Below, in pieces: positions 8,425 to 17,347 of a stretch of 64,000 nucleotides of DNA. The DNA comes from an uncultured Clostridia bacterium. GTDB taxonomy: Bacteria > Bacillota > Clostridia > Oscillospirales > Oscillospiraceae. The translations under genes and the position numbers were made by a program. Location: assembly GCA_937894515.1 (NCBI GenBank), contig CALCRH010000223.1, positions 16,609 to 80,608 of the forward strand, given 5' to 3'. The notes below the pieces were generated by a model. It saw only the letters and a list, made by a program, of their open reading frames with translations. It searched no databases and was not told where the DNA came from. Every line of letters begins with the position of its first letter. Positions within the stretch are counted from its first letter, which is position 1.

Positions 8425-9075
8425 ATGAGCGATCCCTATCAGGTATTGGGTGTTTCACCGAATGCCACCGATGAAGAAGTGAAAAAAGCCTATCGGGAGT
8501 TGGCAAGAAAATATCATCCTGACAACTATCACGACAACCCGCTGGCCGATCTGGCTCAAGAGCGGATGAAGGAGATTAACGAGGCCTATGAGGCCGTACA
8601 GGCACAGCGAAAGCGAGGCAGTTCGGCTACATCCTCTACGACATCCTCCGGCTACGGCGGTTACGGCTATGGCTACGGCGGACAGAGCTATGGCGGCACC
8701 GGAAAGTCACAGCGGATTCGCATTGCCATTCAGCAGGGTGATCTGAATCTGGCGGAGGAACTGTTGAACGCGCAGAGTGACCACGATGCCGAGTGGAACT
8801 ATCTCAAGGGCGTGATCTGTACGCGCCGTGGCTGGATGGACGAGGCGAAGCGCTATTTTCAGACAGCCGTCCAGATGGATCCCAATAACGGTGAATATCA
8901 GCGGGCGCTGGATATGGCAGAGGGACGGCAGACTGCCTATAATCCCTTTGGCGGTGGTACGGTACACACCACCGACTGCACAGGCGGCAGTTCCTGTGCC
9001 CGCATTTGTACGGCGGCACTTTGCTGCAGCGCGTTAAGCGGCGGCGGATTCTATTTCCTGCCCTGCCTTTGCTGA
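8425..9075 (+). CDS. J-domain protein with TPR-like C-terminal half
   Basis: The 216-residue protein has a J domain at residues 1-65 with the invariant HPD tripeptide (KYHPDNY) that stimulates DnaK ATPase. A Ser/Thr then Gly/Tyr-rich linker (about residues 72-92) follows, then a tetratricopeptide-like region (about residues 95-165), then a hydrophobic Cys-rich tail ending FLPCLC. It is not full-length DnaJ: zinc-finger and substrate domains are absent. ATG at 8425 is chosen over the upstream TTG because of its AGGGG site. It follows DUF5685 by 15 bases, and the two likely work together as a specialised DnaK co-chaperone set. Confidence 0.85.
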   Translation: MSDPYQVLGVSPNATDEEVKKAYRELARKYHPDNYHDNPLADLAQERMKEINEAYEAVQAQRKRGSSATSSTTSSGYGGYGYGYGGQSYGGTGKSQRIRIAIQQGDLNLAEELLNAQSDHDAEWNYLKGVICTRRGWMDEAKRYFQTAVQMDPNNGEYQRALDMAEGRQTAYNPFGGGTVHTTDCTGGSSCARICTAALCCSALSGGGFYFLPCLC

Positions 9076-9099
9076 TTGCCATAAAGGAGTGTGAAACGA

Positions 9100-9987
9100 A
9101 TGATTAAGAGTATGACCGGCTATGGCAGAGCCAGAGAAATGCGGAATCAACGGGATATTACGGTGGAGGTACGCAGCGTCAACAACCGATACCTGGACTG
9201 CACCGTGAAGCTGCCCCGGGCATTTATTTTTGCCGAGGACGCCATCAAGTCCTGCGTGCAAAAGGCAGTCAGCCGCGGCAAGGTGGACGTATTTGTGACC
9301 ATCGATTCCACCGGAGCAGATGAAGCTGTTGTAGTGGTGAATGAGAGCCTTGCCAAAGGCTACGTGGAAGCTCTGCGCAGTTTGCAGAAGACCTTTAGCC
9401 TGCCGGAGTCTGCAATGGCATTTAATGCCGCTACACTTGCTAAATTTCCCGATGTTCTGACGGTGACCAAGGCGGAGGAGGATCTGGACGCCATCGCTGC
9501 GGATATCTGCGCGGTATTGGACAAGGCGCTTTATGCCTATAATGATATGCGTACCGTTGAGGGCGGGAAACTGGCTGACGATATCGGTGCCCGTGCTACC
9601 ACCATCGAGTCCTGTGTGGGTGTGGTGGAGGAACGCTCTCCTCAGACGGTGATAGAATATCGGGAGAAGCTGACGGCCAAGATGCAGGAGGTGCTGGCCT
9701 CTACCGCCATCGATGAAAACCGTATTTTGCAGGAAGCTGCCATCTACGCAGACAAGATTGCGGTAGATGAGGAGACCGTGCGTCTGCACAGTCACATCGC
9801 CCAGCTGCGCTCCATGCTGCAAAGCGAAAAACCGGTGGGCCGGGACATGGACTTCCTGGTACAGGAATTCAACAGGGAGTGCAACACCATTGGATCGAAG
9901 TGCAAGGATCTGAAGATTACCGAAACGGTACTGCAGATGAAGGCTGAAGTGGAGAAGATCCGCGAGCAGGTGCAGAATGTGGAGTAA
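9100..9987 (+). CDS. yicC: YicC/YloC family endoribonuclease
   Basis: The 295-residue product starts MIKSMTGYGRA, the hallmark of the YicC family, and has the conserved VEVRSVNNRYLD segment near residue 25 and a C-terminal GRDMDFLVQEFNREC motif. Family members have been shown to cleave RNA; in Bacilli the gene is linked to remA and gmk as here. AAGGAG at 9084-9089 fits ATG 9100 (10-base spacing) better than the GTG at 9091. The gene heads a run of twelve closely packed housekeeping genes up to rsgA. Confidence 0.92.
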   Translation: MIKSMTGYGRAREMRNQRDITVEVRSVNNRYLDCTVKLPRAFIFAEDAIKSCVQKAVSRGKVDVFVTIDSTGADEAVVVVNESLAKGYVEALRSLQKTFSLPESAMAFNAATLAKFPDVLTVTKAEEDLDAIAADICAVLDKALYAYNDMRTVEGGKLADDIGARATTIESCVGVVEERSPQTVIEYREKLTAKMQEVLASTAIDENRILQEAAIYADKIAVDEETVRLHSHIAQLRSMLQSEKPVGRDMDFLVQEFNRECNTIGSKCKDLKITETVLQMKAEVEKIREQVQNVE

Positions 9988-9993
9988 GAAAAG

Positions 9994-10248
9994 ATGGAAC
10001 TGATCAATATTGGATTTGGAAATCTGATCTCCGCCCCGCGTCTGATTGCCATCGTCAGCCCGGACAGCGCGCCTGTGAAGCGTTTGGTACAGGAATCCCG
10101 GGATCGGGGTATGCTGATCGATGCCACCTACGGACGAAAAACCGCCTCTGTGCTGATCATGGACAGCGACCATGTGGTGCTGTCGGCACTGAGTACAGAG
10201 AAGATGGCAGCGCGATTGGGCTTGAGCGTGTCGGAGTTGGAGGAGTAA
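9994..10248 (+). CDS. remA: Extracellular matrix regulator RemA-like (DUF370)
   Basis: This 84-residue protein contains [16 protein letters not shown] and a [12 protein letters not shown] segment, both strongly conserved in RemA/DUF370. In Bacillus subtilis RemA is a ring-forming DNA-binding protein that activates matrix and osmoprotection genes; in Clostridia it lies between yicC and gmk, exactly as here. Six bases separate it from yicC and six from gmk. Target genes in this organism are unknown. Confidence 0.93.
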   Translation: MELINIGFGNLISAPRLIAIVSPDSAPVKRLVQESRDRGMLIDATYGRKTASVLIMDSDHVVLSALSTEKMAARLGLSVSELEE

Positions 10249-10254
10249 AAACAT

Positions 10255-10851
10255 ATGGCAAAGGGAAAAACATTTATTATTTCGGGGCCCTCCGGCGTGG
10301 GGAAAAGCACCGTGCTGAAAGCGTTGTTTGAAGGACGCGATGACCTGTATTTCTCCGTGTCAGCGACCACCCGGTCTCCCCGCGAAGGAGAGATTAACGG
10401 GGTGCATTACCACTTCATTACTCCTGACGAATTCATGCAGTGGATCAATGACGATGCGTTTTTGGAATATGCCCAATATGTGGGGAACTTCTATGGAACG
10501 CCGAAGAAATACGTGGATGCCGCTATGGAAGCGGGCAAGGACGTGATCCTGGACATCGAGGTACAGGGCGCCACCCAGGTCTATGCCAAACGGCCGGAGA
10601 CCGTTAGAATTTTTATCGCACCGCCTAACTGGGAAGAATTGGAACACCGGCTGACCAAACGGGGGACCGATTCCGCTGAGAAAATTCAGCAGCGGCTGCT
10701 TCGTGCCAAGGTGGAGATGAAGACCGCGGCGGACTACGACTATTTTGTGATCAACGACACGGTAGAAAGCGCCGTGGCGGAATTGAGGGCCATCATGCTT
10801 GCTGAGCACTGCAAGACCGATGAACGTATGGAAACTCTCATCAATATGTAA
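10255..10851 (+). CDS. gmk: Guanylate kinase
   Basis: The enzyme phosphorylates GMP to GDP with ATP. The 198-residue protein has the P-loop SGPSGVGKST near residues 9-18, the GMP-binding SATTRSPREGE stretch and HYHFIT segment, and an R-rich lid region (LTKRGTDSAEKIQQR). Length is standard. The position between remA and rpoZ is the common Firmicutes order, tying nucleotide supply to RNA polymerase assembly. Confidence 0.97.
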   Translation: MAKGKTFIISGPSGVGKSTVLKALFEGRDDLYFSVSATTRSPREGEINGVHYHFITPDEFMQWINDDAFLEYAQYVGNFYGTPKKYVDAAMEAGKDVILDIEVQGATQVYAKRPETVRIFIAPPNWEELEHRLTKRGTDSAEKIQQRLLRAKVEMKTAADYDYFVINDTVESAVAELRAIMLAEHCKTDERMETLINM

Positions 10852-10880
10852 ATTTTTATCGTGAAAGGAACGATGTTATT

Positions 10881-11093
10881 ATGATGCTTTATCCTGCAAT
10901 GAACAAACTGAACGAGTACATTCCCAACCGTTATATGATGGTGAATGTGGTGGCACGCCGCGCACGTCAGTTGGCCGCTGAGGCGGAGATGAACGGCGAA
11001 AAACTGGTGGAAAAACCTGTGACCATGGCCATTCATGAGGTAGCTGAGGGCCAGTTTGATGCCAACACCATTGATACCAAGATTGCCGAATAA
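10881..11093 (+). CDS. rpoZ: RNA polymerase omega subunit
   Basis: The 70-residue product begins MMLYPAMNKLNEYIPNRYMM and continues VVARRARQLAAEAE, matching omega, which promotes assembly and stability of RNA polymerase by clamping beta-prime. Length and the gmk neighbour agree. Two consecutive ATG codons (10881 and 10884) are possible; GAAAGGA lies 12-15 bases upstream. The C-terminal tail is short and acidic, as in clostridial relatives. Confidence 0.92.
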   Translation: MMLYPAMNKLNEYIPNRYMMVNVVARRARQLAAEAEMNGEKLVEKPVTMAIHEVAEGQFDANTIDTKIAE

Positions 11094-11125
11094 ATCAGAA
11101 CAAAACAACAAAGGAGGGGGAGTCA

Positions 11126-13537
11126 ATGCCGCAGATCGCCAAGATTGCCGTGGAAGCGGCGACCTATGCCATTGACAAACCCTATTCCTATGTGATACCG
11201 GAGACGATGGAAGCTGCTGTCGGCTGTCGTGTCCTGGTACCGTTTGGCCGGGGAAACAGACCCTGCGAGGGCATAATTCTCTCGATCGAGTATAGCGTAC
11301 CGGATAAGCCATTGAAAAGTGTGCGAGTGGTATTGGACAGCGAGCCGTTGGTGACTCCAAAGGAAATCAAACTGGCGCTGTGGATGGTGAAACGGTACTT
11401 CTGTACGTTTTACGATGCCATGCGTACGATTCTGCCGGCGGCGGTGTGGTATCGCTATCGAACGATCTGGAGCCTGACGCATGCAGATTTTTCAGCTCTT
11501 AACGAAAAGGAACAAGCCGTTTGCGCTTTGCTTTCTGATGGACCGGCTGAGCTGGACAAGCTGCAGAAAACCTTTGGCGAAAGTGTCATACAGACTCTGC
11601 ACAGCCTGCAAAAGAAAGGGGTTGTACAGGAGGACACCCAGAGCTGGCGGAAGGTACAGGACAAACAGGTTACCATTGCATCACTTGCGGTGGATCCGGA
11701 GGCAGCTTTGGCGCAGATTGTTCCGCGGCGAAAAGCAGCACGGGAGGCTGTGCAGTTTCTGGCACAGGCCGGAGAGATATCGGTGCAGGAGCTGCGCTAT
11801 TACACCGGTGTTTCCAAACAGGTGCTGTCCGGCCTGAAAAAGCAGGGGATCCTTCTTTACCGGGAGCAGGAAACCTACCGGATTTCAGACAGGCAGTATG
11901 AGATGGCGGAGACGCCGATCATACTGAACAAAGAACAGCAGGCAGTTTATCATGATGTTCTGGCACAGATCCAAAGCGGAAAAGCCGGCGTAACGCTTTT
12001 ACAGGGCGTAACCGGCAGCGGAAAGACGCTGATCTATATCCGTCTGGCCCAGGAGCTTTTGGCACAGGGCAGATCTGTTATGATCTTGGTGCCGGAGATC
12101 GCTCTGACGCCACAGATGATGGCGCGATTCAGCGCCTATTTCGGCGATGAGGTAGCCCTTTTGCACAGCGGCTTACGTATGACAGAGCGCTATGATCAGT
12201 GGAAGCGGATCCGAAAAGGCGAAGCCCATATTGTTTTGGGGACGCGGAGTGCGGTGTTTGCGCCGCTGCAGAACATTGCGCTGATCGTAATGGACGAGGA
12301 GCAGGAGAGTTCCTATGAGTCAGAGAGCGTACCATGCTATCATGCCAGGGACATTGCCAAGTATCGGGCTGCACAGGAAAATGCGCGATTACTGCTGGGC
12401 AGTGCAACGCCTACGGTAGAAACCGCGTGGTATGCCAAACACGGTGAATATCAGTTGGAGCTGCTGCGGAACCGGTACAATGCGCAGAGACTGCCGCAGG
12501 TCATTTTAGCGGATATGCGAAAGGAACTGAAGGCGGGCAATACGTCATCTATCAGCCGGGAGCTGTATGCAGAGCTGAAAAAGAATATTGAGAATGGGGA
12601 GCAGAGCATTCTGTTTCTCAACCGGCGCGGTGCCAGCCGGCAGTTATTATGTCCGTCCTGCGGTTATGTGCCCCAATGTCCTCGGTGCAGCGTGTATCTG
12701 ACCTATCACAGCGCCAACGGACGGCTGATGTGCCACTATTGCGGCTATTCGGAGAAGGCGGCTGAAAGCTGTCCGGACTGCGGCGGTGCCATGACACACA
12801 TTGGAATTGGGACCCAGAAGGTGGCAGAGGAGCTGCAGGCGCTGTTTCCTGATGTGCCGATCCTGCGTATGGATGCGGATACTGTAACGGCAGGACATGA
12901 GGCGATACTAAGGCAATTTGCCCAGAAGAACGTTCCGATTCTGCTGGGAACGCAGATGGTGGCAAAAGGCTTGGATTTTGAGAATGTGACGTTGGTCGGC
13001 GTGCTGGCGGCAGACTTGAGCCTCTATGTGGATCACTACCGTGCCGCTGAGCGTACGTTCAGCCTGCTGACGCAGGTGGTGGGGCGCGCCGGACGTGGTG
13101 AAAAAACAGGCCGGGCGGTGATCCAGACCTTTACACCACGGAATGATGTGATTCAAGCCGCCGCAGAGCAGGATTACGAGCGATTTTACCAAGATGAGAT
13201 ACGTCTGCGAAGACTGCGGCGGGAACCGCCATTTGCAGATCTGTTTACGGTCAGCGTTACCGGTACGGAGGAGAGCGCGGTACGCCGTGGTACACAGCAG
13301 CTGTGCATGGCGCTGCGTACCGAAATGCGAAAGCCGCCTTTTGCAGAGGTGGAAGTACTGGGTCCGGCGCCTTACACCGTTGTGAAGGTGAACAACCGCT
13401 ATCGCTACCGCATTACCGTAGTGGGACGAAATGAAAAGCCTCTGCGTGACCTGCTGGCTGTTTATATGAAAGAATTTGCACAGCGGAACGAAAACCGTAA
13501 TTTGCATGTATTTACCGATTGTAATCTGATGGACTAA
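11126..13537 (+). CDS. priA: Primosomal replication restart helicase PriA
   Basis: PriA reloads the replicative helicase at stalled forks. The 803-residue protein shows an N-terminal 3'-DNA-binding domain, then the helicase core with Walker A GVTGSGKT (lysine at residue 300), a zinc-binding insert with cysteine pairs in CPSCGYVPQCPRC and CHYCG...CPDCG (about residues 510-555), and motif VI QVVGRAGRG. Motif II reads DEEQ at residues 390-393, where PriA proteins normally have DEEH. AAAGGAGGGGG precedes ATG 11126. It is part of the yicC-rsgA operon, 11 bases before def. Confidence 0.96.
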   Translation: MPQIAKIAVEAATYAIDKPYSYVIPETMEAAVGCRVLVPFGRGNRPCEGIILSIEYSVPDKPLKSVRVVLDSEPLVTPKEIKLALWMVKRYFCTFYDAMRTILPAAVWYRYRTIWSLTHADFSALNEKEQAVCALLSDGPAELDKLQKTFGESVIQTLHSLQKKGVVQEDTQSWRKVQDKQVTIASLAVDPEAALAQIVPRRKAAREAVQFLAQAGEISVQELRYYTGVSKQVLSGLKKQGILLYREQETYRISDRQYEMAETPIILNKEQQAVYHDVLAQIQSGKAGVTLLQGVTGSGKTLIYIRLAQELLAQGRSVMILVPEIALTPQMMARFSAYFGDEVALLHSGLRMTERYDQWKRIRKGEAHIVLGTRSAVFAPLQNIALIVMDEEQESSYESESVPCYHARDIAKYRAAQENARLLLGSATPTVETAWYAKHGEYQLELLRNRYNAQRLPQVILADMRKELKAGNTSSISRELYAELKKNIENGEQSILFLNRRGASRQLLCPSCGYVPQCPRCSVYLTYHSANGRLMCHYCGYSEKAAESCPDCGGAMTHIGIGTQKVAEELQALFPDVPILRMDADTVTAGHEAILRQFAQKNVPILLGTQMVAKGLDFENVTLVGVLAADLSLYVDHYRAAERTFSLLTQVVGRAGRGEKTGRAVIQTFTPRNDVIQAAAEQDYERFYQDEIRLRRLRREPPFADLFTVSVTGTEESAVRRGTQQLCMALRTEMRKPPFAEVEVLGPAPYTVVKVNNRYRYRITVVGRNEKPLRDLLAVYMKEFAQRNENRNLHVFTDCNLMD

Positions 13538-13548
13538 GGAGATAGATC

Positions 13549-14055
13549 ATGGCATTAAGAAAAATTGTTTTGCAGGGCGAGGCCTGTTTGACAAAGGTCT
13601 GCCGCCCGGTGACGGACTTTAATGACAGATTGCACCAGCTTTTAGATGACCTGACCGACACATTGGTCGATTCCGGTGGCGTGGGTTTGGCGGCACCGCA
13701 GGTGGGTATTCTACGCCGTGCGTGCGTGGTGATGAACGAGGACGATGAGATCATCGAGTTGGTGAACCCGGAGATCATTTATACCGAGGGTGAGCAGACC
13801 GGCCTGGAGGGCTGCTTGAGTGTGCCGGGCAAATATGGCGAGGTGACGCGCCCTTGGTTTGTGCGGGTGCGGGCGCAGGACCGGGACGGCAACTGGTTTG
13901 AAGCTGAGGACGAGGGGCTGACCGCGCGCTGCTTCTGTCATGAGATCGAGCATCTGGACGGACATCTGTTTGTGGAGCATACCGATCGTCTGCTCTCCGG
14001 AGAAGAATTAGAGGAGTATATTCGCCAGCAGGAAGAGGAAGAAGAGGACGAATAA
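13549..14055 (+). CDS. def: Peptide deformylase
   Basis: Removes the formyl group from the initiator methionine of new proteins, using Fe2+ or a similar metal. All three family motifs are visible in 168 residues: GVGLAAPQVG (about residue 44), EGCLSVPG (about residue 86) and HEIEH at residues 131-135, which with the cysteine bind the metal. The C-terminus is very acidic (a run of Glu/Asp). The stop overlaps the fmt start by one base (TAATG), pairing formylation and deformylation. Confidence 0.97.
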   Translation: MALRKIVLQGEACLTKVCRPVTDFNDRLHQLLDDLTDTLVDSGGVGLAAPQVGILRRACVVMNEDDEIIELVNPEIIYTEGEQTGLEGCLSVPGKYGEVTRPWFVRVRAQDRDGNWFEAEDEGLTARCFCHEIEHLDGHLFVEHTDRLLSGEELEEYIRQQEEEEEDE

Positions 14056-14975
14056 TGCGGATTTTATTCATGGGAACGCCGGATTTCGCGGTGGCGAGCC
14101 TGAAAGCTTTGGTGGAAGCCGGACATGAGATCTGCGGCGTTTTTACCCAACCGGACAAGCCCAAAAACCGCGGCCATAAGCTGGCGTTCTCCCCTGTAAA
14201 GGAATATGCCATTACACAGAACTTGGATGTTTATCAGCCGCTGAAGATGCGGGACAGCGAGGCGTTTGGCATCGTGGAGCGGTTACAGCCGGAGCTGATC
14301 GTGGTGGCAGCCTACGGCAAGATCCTGCCGGAGGAGATTTTGAACGCACCCAAGTACGGCTCTATCAACGTGCACAGCTCCATTTTGCCCAAGTATCGTG
14401 GAGCGGCACCCATCAATTGGGCGATCCTGAACGGCGAGACCATTACCGGCGTAACCATCATGTATATGGCAAAGGAATTGGATGCCGGCGATATCATTCG
14501 TTGTGCGGAGACGGAGATTTCCCCAGACGAAGATGCGCTGACGCTGACAAATCGATTGGCGGAGCTGGGCGCCGGGACGCTTTTGCAGGTGGTAAACGAG
14601 TTGGCAGAAGGAACGGCTGTGCGGACGCCTCAGGATCACGAACAGCATACCTATGCGCCCATGCTGGATAAGTCTTTGTCGCCTATGGACTTTGGCAAAA
14701 GCGCGCAGGTTTTGCACGATCAGGTGCGCGGTTTGATTCCCTGGCCCTGTGCGACCATGGAATTGAACGGTGAAACGGTAAAGGTTTACAAGACTGCGGT
14801 GGGCGAGGCGACAGATGCAATACCCGGCAGTATCGCAGAGACCGGAAAAAAGGGGATTGCCATGGCCTGCGGTGACGGTAAACTGCTTTGGATTCTGGAG
14901 CTTCAGGCGCAGGGCGGCAAGCGTATGGAGTGCCGTGCCTATCTGGCCGGACACCCTGTCAAGGTGACGCAATGA
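14055..14975 (+). CDS. fmt: Methionyl-tRNA formyltransferase
   Basis: Formylates initiator Met-tRNA from 10-formyl-tetrahydrofolate. The 306-residue protein has RILFMGTPDFAV at the N-terminus, the catalytic region VHSSILPKYRGAAPINWAI (Asn/His/Asp triad region, about residues 98-118) and a C-terminal tRNA-binding OB domain. It overlaps def by one base and rsmB by four bases (ATGA), consistent with translational coupling in the def-fmt-rsmB block. Confidence 0.97.
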   Translation: MRILFMGTPDFAVASLKALVEAGHEICGVFTQPDKPKNRGHKLAFSPVKEYAITQNLDVYQPLKMRDSEAFGIVERLQPELIVVAAYGKILPEEILNAPKYGSINVHSSILPKYRGAAPINWAILNGETITGVTIMYMAKELDAGDIIRCAETEISPDEDALTLTNRLAELGAGTLLQVVNELAEGTAVRTPQDHEQHTYAPMLDKSLSPMDFGKSAQVLHDQVRGLIPWPCATMELNGETVKVYKTAVGEATDAIPGSIAETGKKGIAMACGDGKLLWILELQAQGGKRMECRAYLAGHPVKVTQ

Positions 14976-16309
14976 ACAGAAATTTTATGCCGAATGCACG
15001 GGATACGGCGCTGGAAGTCCTGATGCAGGTAGCAAAAGCCAACGCCTGGTCGGACGGCAGTCTGAAGCGCACCATTGTCAAAAACAAATTGGACAGCCGT
15101 GATGCGTCTCTTGCCACCCGGCTTTGCTATGGTGTCATTCAAAACAGAATATTACTGGATTACTATATTGACGTTTGGTGTTCCCAGCGAGCGGATCATC
15201 TGGAGCCGGTTGTGCTGAATATCCTGCGGATCGGTGGGTATCAGATCCTGTTTATGGACAAGATCCCCCACAGCGCCGCGGTGAACGAGGCGGTGGAGAT
15301 GGTAAAACGCTGGGGTAGACCCAAAGCTGCCGGTATGGTAAACGCCATTTTGCGGAAGTTTGTGACAAACTGGATGGATATGCCGGCGCTGCCGCAGGGC
15401 TCCACAGCGGACTTCCTCTCGGTGCGATACAGCCATCCGAAATGGTTGGTAATGCGGCTCCTGGATATTTTGGGACCGGTGGAGACTGAGCAGTATTTAC
15501 AGAAAAATAACGAGGCAGTTCCCACTACCATTCAGGTCAATCCCCTGAAAACCACGGCAGAGATGCTGGAAAAAGAATTGACCGCCGCCGGAATTTCCGT
15601 GGAAAAACACCCATGGCAGCAGGACTGCTTTGAGGTGAGCGGTACAGGCGACCTGGAGAGTCTGCCGGCGTTCCGGGAAGGGCGCTTTATGGTACAGGAT
15701 GCCGCCGCACATTTGGTGGCGATGGTAGCTGCTCCGGCACCGGATGCCAAGGTGCTGGATATATGCGCGGCACCGGGCGGAAAATCCTTTGCTCTGGCGA
15801 TGGACATGGAAGATCGAGGCGATATCCTGAGTTGTGACATTCATCCCCATAAACTGAAACTCATCGAGAACGGTGCGATGCGCCTGGGATTGCAGTCCAT
15901 TCGCACAACCCTCGCCGATGGCAGTGAAAACCATGCCGCGTGGGTTGGACAGGCGGATTTGGTGGTGGCTGATGTACCATGCAGCGGGTTGGGCATTATC
16001 CGGAAAAAGCCGGACATCCGCTATAAAAATCCAAAAGAACTGCAAAAATTACCGGAGATACAGCGGGCGATTTTAGACAATGCGGCTACTTATGTGCGAC
16101 ACGGCGGTACGCTGGTGTATTCCACCTGCACGGTATTGCCGGAGGAAAACGAAGAAGTGACCCGGGAGTTTTTATCGCGGCACAGCGACTTTGCATTGAC
16201 ACCGTTTGAATTGCCAATGCCTATCGGCAGGACAGACGGCAGCCTGACCCTGTGGCCGCAGCGTTACGGCACGGACGGGTTTTATATCTGTCGGATGTAC
16301 AGGAACTAA
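14972..16309 (+). CDS. rsmB: 16S rRNA (cytosine-967-C5)-methyltransferase RsmB
   Basis: The 445-residue protein joins an N-terminal NusB-like helical domain (residues 10-140, including ATRLCYGVIQNR) to a C-terminal SAM methyltransferase domain. The SAM motif is VLDICAAPGGK (about residue 265). The two catalytic cysteines lie in ADVPCSGLG (about residue 335) and YSTCTVLPEENE (about residue 388). ATG 14972 overlaps the fmt stop as ATGA; the longer frame into fmt is an artefact. It modifies 16S rRNA before rlmN, the next gene, modifies 23S rRNA and tRNA. Confidence 0.95.
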   Translation: MNRNFMPNARDTALEVLMQVAKANAWSDGSLKRTIVKNKLDSRDASLATRLCYGVIQNRILLDYYIDVWCSQRADHLEPVVLNILRIGGYQILFMDKIPHSAAVNEAVEMVKRWGRPKAAGMVNAILRKFVTNWMDMPALPQGSTADFLSVRYSHPKWLVMRLLDILGPVETEQYLQKNNEAVPTTIQVNPLKTTAEMLEKELTAAGISVEKHPWQQDCFEVSGTGDLESLPAFREGRFMVQDAAAHLVAMVAAPAPDAKVLDICAAPGGKSFALAMDMEDRGDILSCDIHPHKLKLIENGAMRLGLQSIRTTLADGSENHAAWVGQADLVVADVPCSGLGIIRKKPDIRYKNPKELQKLPEIQRAILDNAATYVRHGGTLVYSTCTVLPEENEEVTREFLSRHSDFALTPFELPMPIGRTDGSLTLWPQRYGTDGFYICRMYRN

Positions 16310-16318
16310 GAGGATACT

Positions 16319-17347
16319 ATGATCGACATCAAATCGCTGACAATCGAAGAAATCACTGATGTGCTTCGCAGCATGGGCGAGCCGGCTTTTCGGGGAAAGC
16401 AGGTATTTACCTGGCTCCACAAGGGCGTGAAATCTTTCGAGGAGATGAGCAACCTTTCCAAAGCACTGCGGGAAAAGCTGGCGGCGTGCTGTTATATTAC
16501 GGTACCGGAGATTGCCCGAAAGCAGGAGAGCAGATTGGACGGCACCATCAAGTATTTGTGGCGACTGGGTGACGGTAATTGTATTGAAACGGTTTTGATG
16601 CAGTATCACCATGGCAACACAGTTTGCATCTCCTCTCAGGTGGGGTGCCGTATGGGCTGTGCTTTTTGCGCCAGCACCATTGCCGGAAAGGTGAGAAACC
16701 TGACCCCATCGGAGATGATTGACCAGGTATTGTTTACCCAGCTGGACAGCGGGCGGCAGATCTCCAATATCGTGCTGATGGGAATCGGCGAGCCGTTGGA
16801 CAACCGGGATACGGTGATGAAGTTTTTGACGCTGGTCAACCACCCGGACGGATTAAATATAGGTATGCGACATATCAGTTTATCCACCTGTGGTATTGTG
16901 CCGGAGATCGATCGCCTGGCTGATTTGAATCTGCAGCTGACGTTGTCAGTCTCTTTGCATGCACCGGACAGCGAGACAAGAAGCCGCATTATGCCGGTGA
17001 ATCGAGCGTATGATGTGGAGCAGCTATTTGCCGCCTGCCACCGCTATTTTAAAAAAACGGGGCGGCGCATCAGTTTTGAATATGCCATGATTGATGGCGT
17101 AAATGACAATGATTGGCAGGCAGATCTGATCGCCAAAAAGGTGAAGGGGATGCCGGGCCATGTAAATCTGATTCCGCTGAATGACGTAGTGGAGAGTCCG
17201 TTTAAACCCAGTAAACGGGTGGCGGAATTTCAAAAGCGATTGGAGAGTCAGGGAATCACAGCAACCGTAAGGCGCAGTCTGGGCGGCGATATTGATGCCA
17301 GCTGCGGCCAACTGCGCCGTAAGGAAATGGAGGCGAATCAGACATGA
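16319..17347 (+). CDS. rlmN: Dual-specificity 23S rRNA/tRNA (adenine-C2) methyltransferase RlmN
   Basis: A radical SAM enzyme that methylates A2503 of 23S rRNA and A37 of some tRNAs. The CxxxCxxC iron-sulfur motif is C110, C114 and C117 (VGCRMGCAFCAST). GIGEPLDN and the C-terminal GGDIDASCGQLR, which carries the methyl-accepting cysteine, are also present. The 342-residue length is standard. It starts nine bases after rsmB and overlaps prpC by four bases. The order rsmB-rlmN-prpC-prkC-rsgA is the Bacillus order. Confidence 0.97.
   Translation: MIDIKSLTIEEITDVLRSMGEPAFRGKQVFTWLHKGVKSFEEMSNLSKALREKLAACCYITVPEIARKQESRLDGTIKYLWRLGDGNCIETVLMQYHHGNTVCISSQVGCRMGCAFCASTIAGKVRNLTPSEMIDQVLFTQLDSGRQISNIVLMGIGEPLDNRDTVMKFLTLVNHPDGLNIGMRHISLSTCGIVPEIDRLADLNLQLTLSVSLHAPDSETRSRIMPVNRAYDVEQLFAACHRYFKKTGRRISFEYAMIDGVNDNDWQADLIAKKVKGMPGHVNLIPLNDVVESPFKPSKRVAEFQKRLESQGITATVRRSLGGDIDASCGQLRRKEMEANQT

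Noticed and set aside
9034..10254. 406-codon minus-strand frame opposite yicC and remA
   Set aside because: It covers two well-supported plus-strand genes, and its peptide is His/Gln-rich with no family resemblance.
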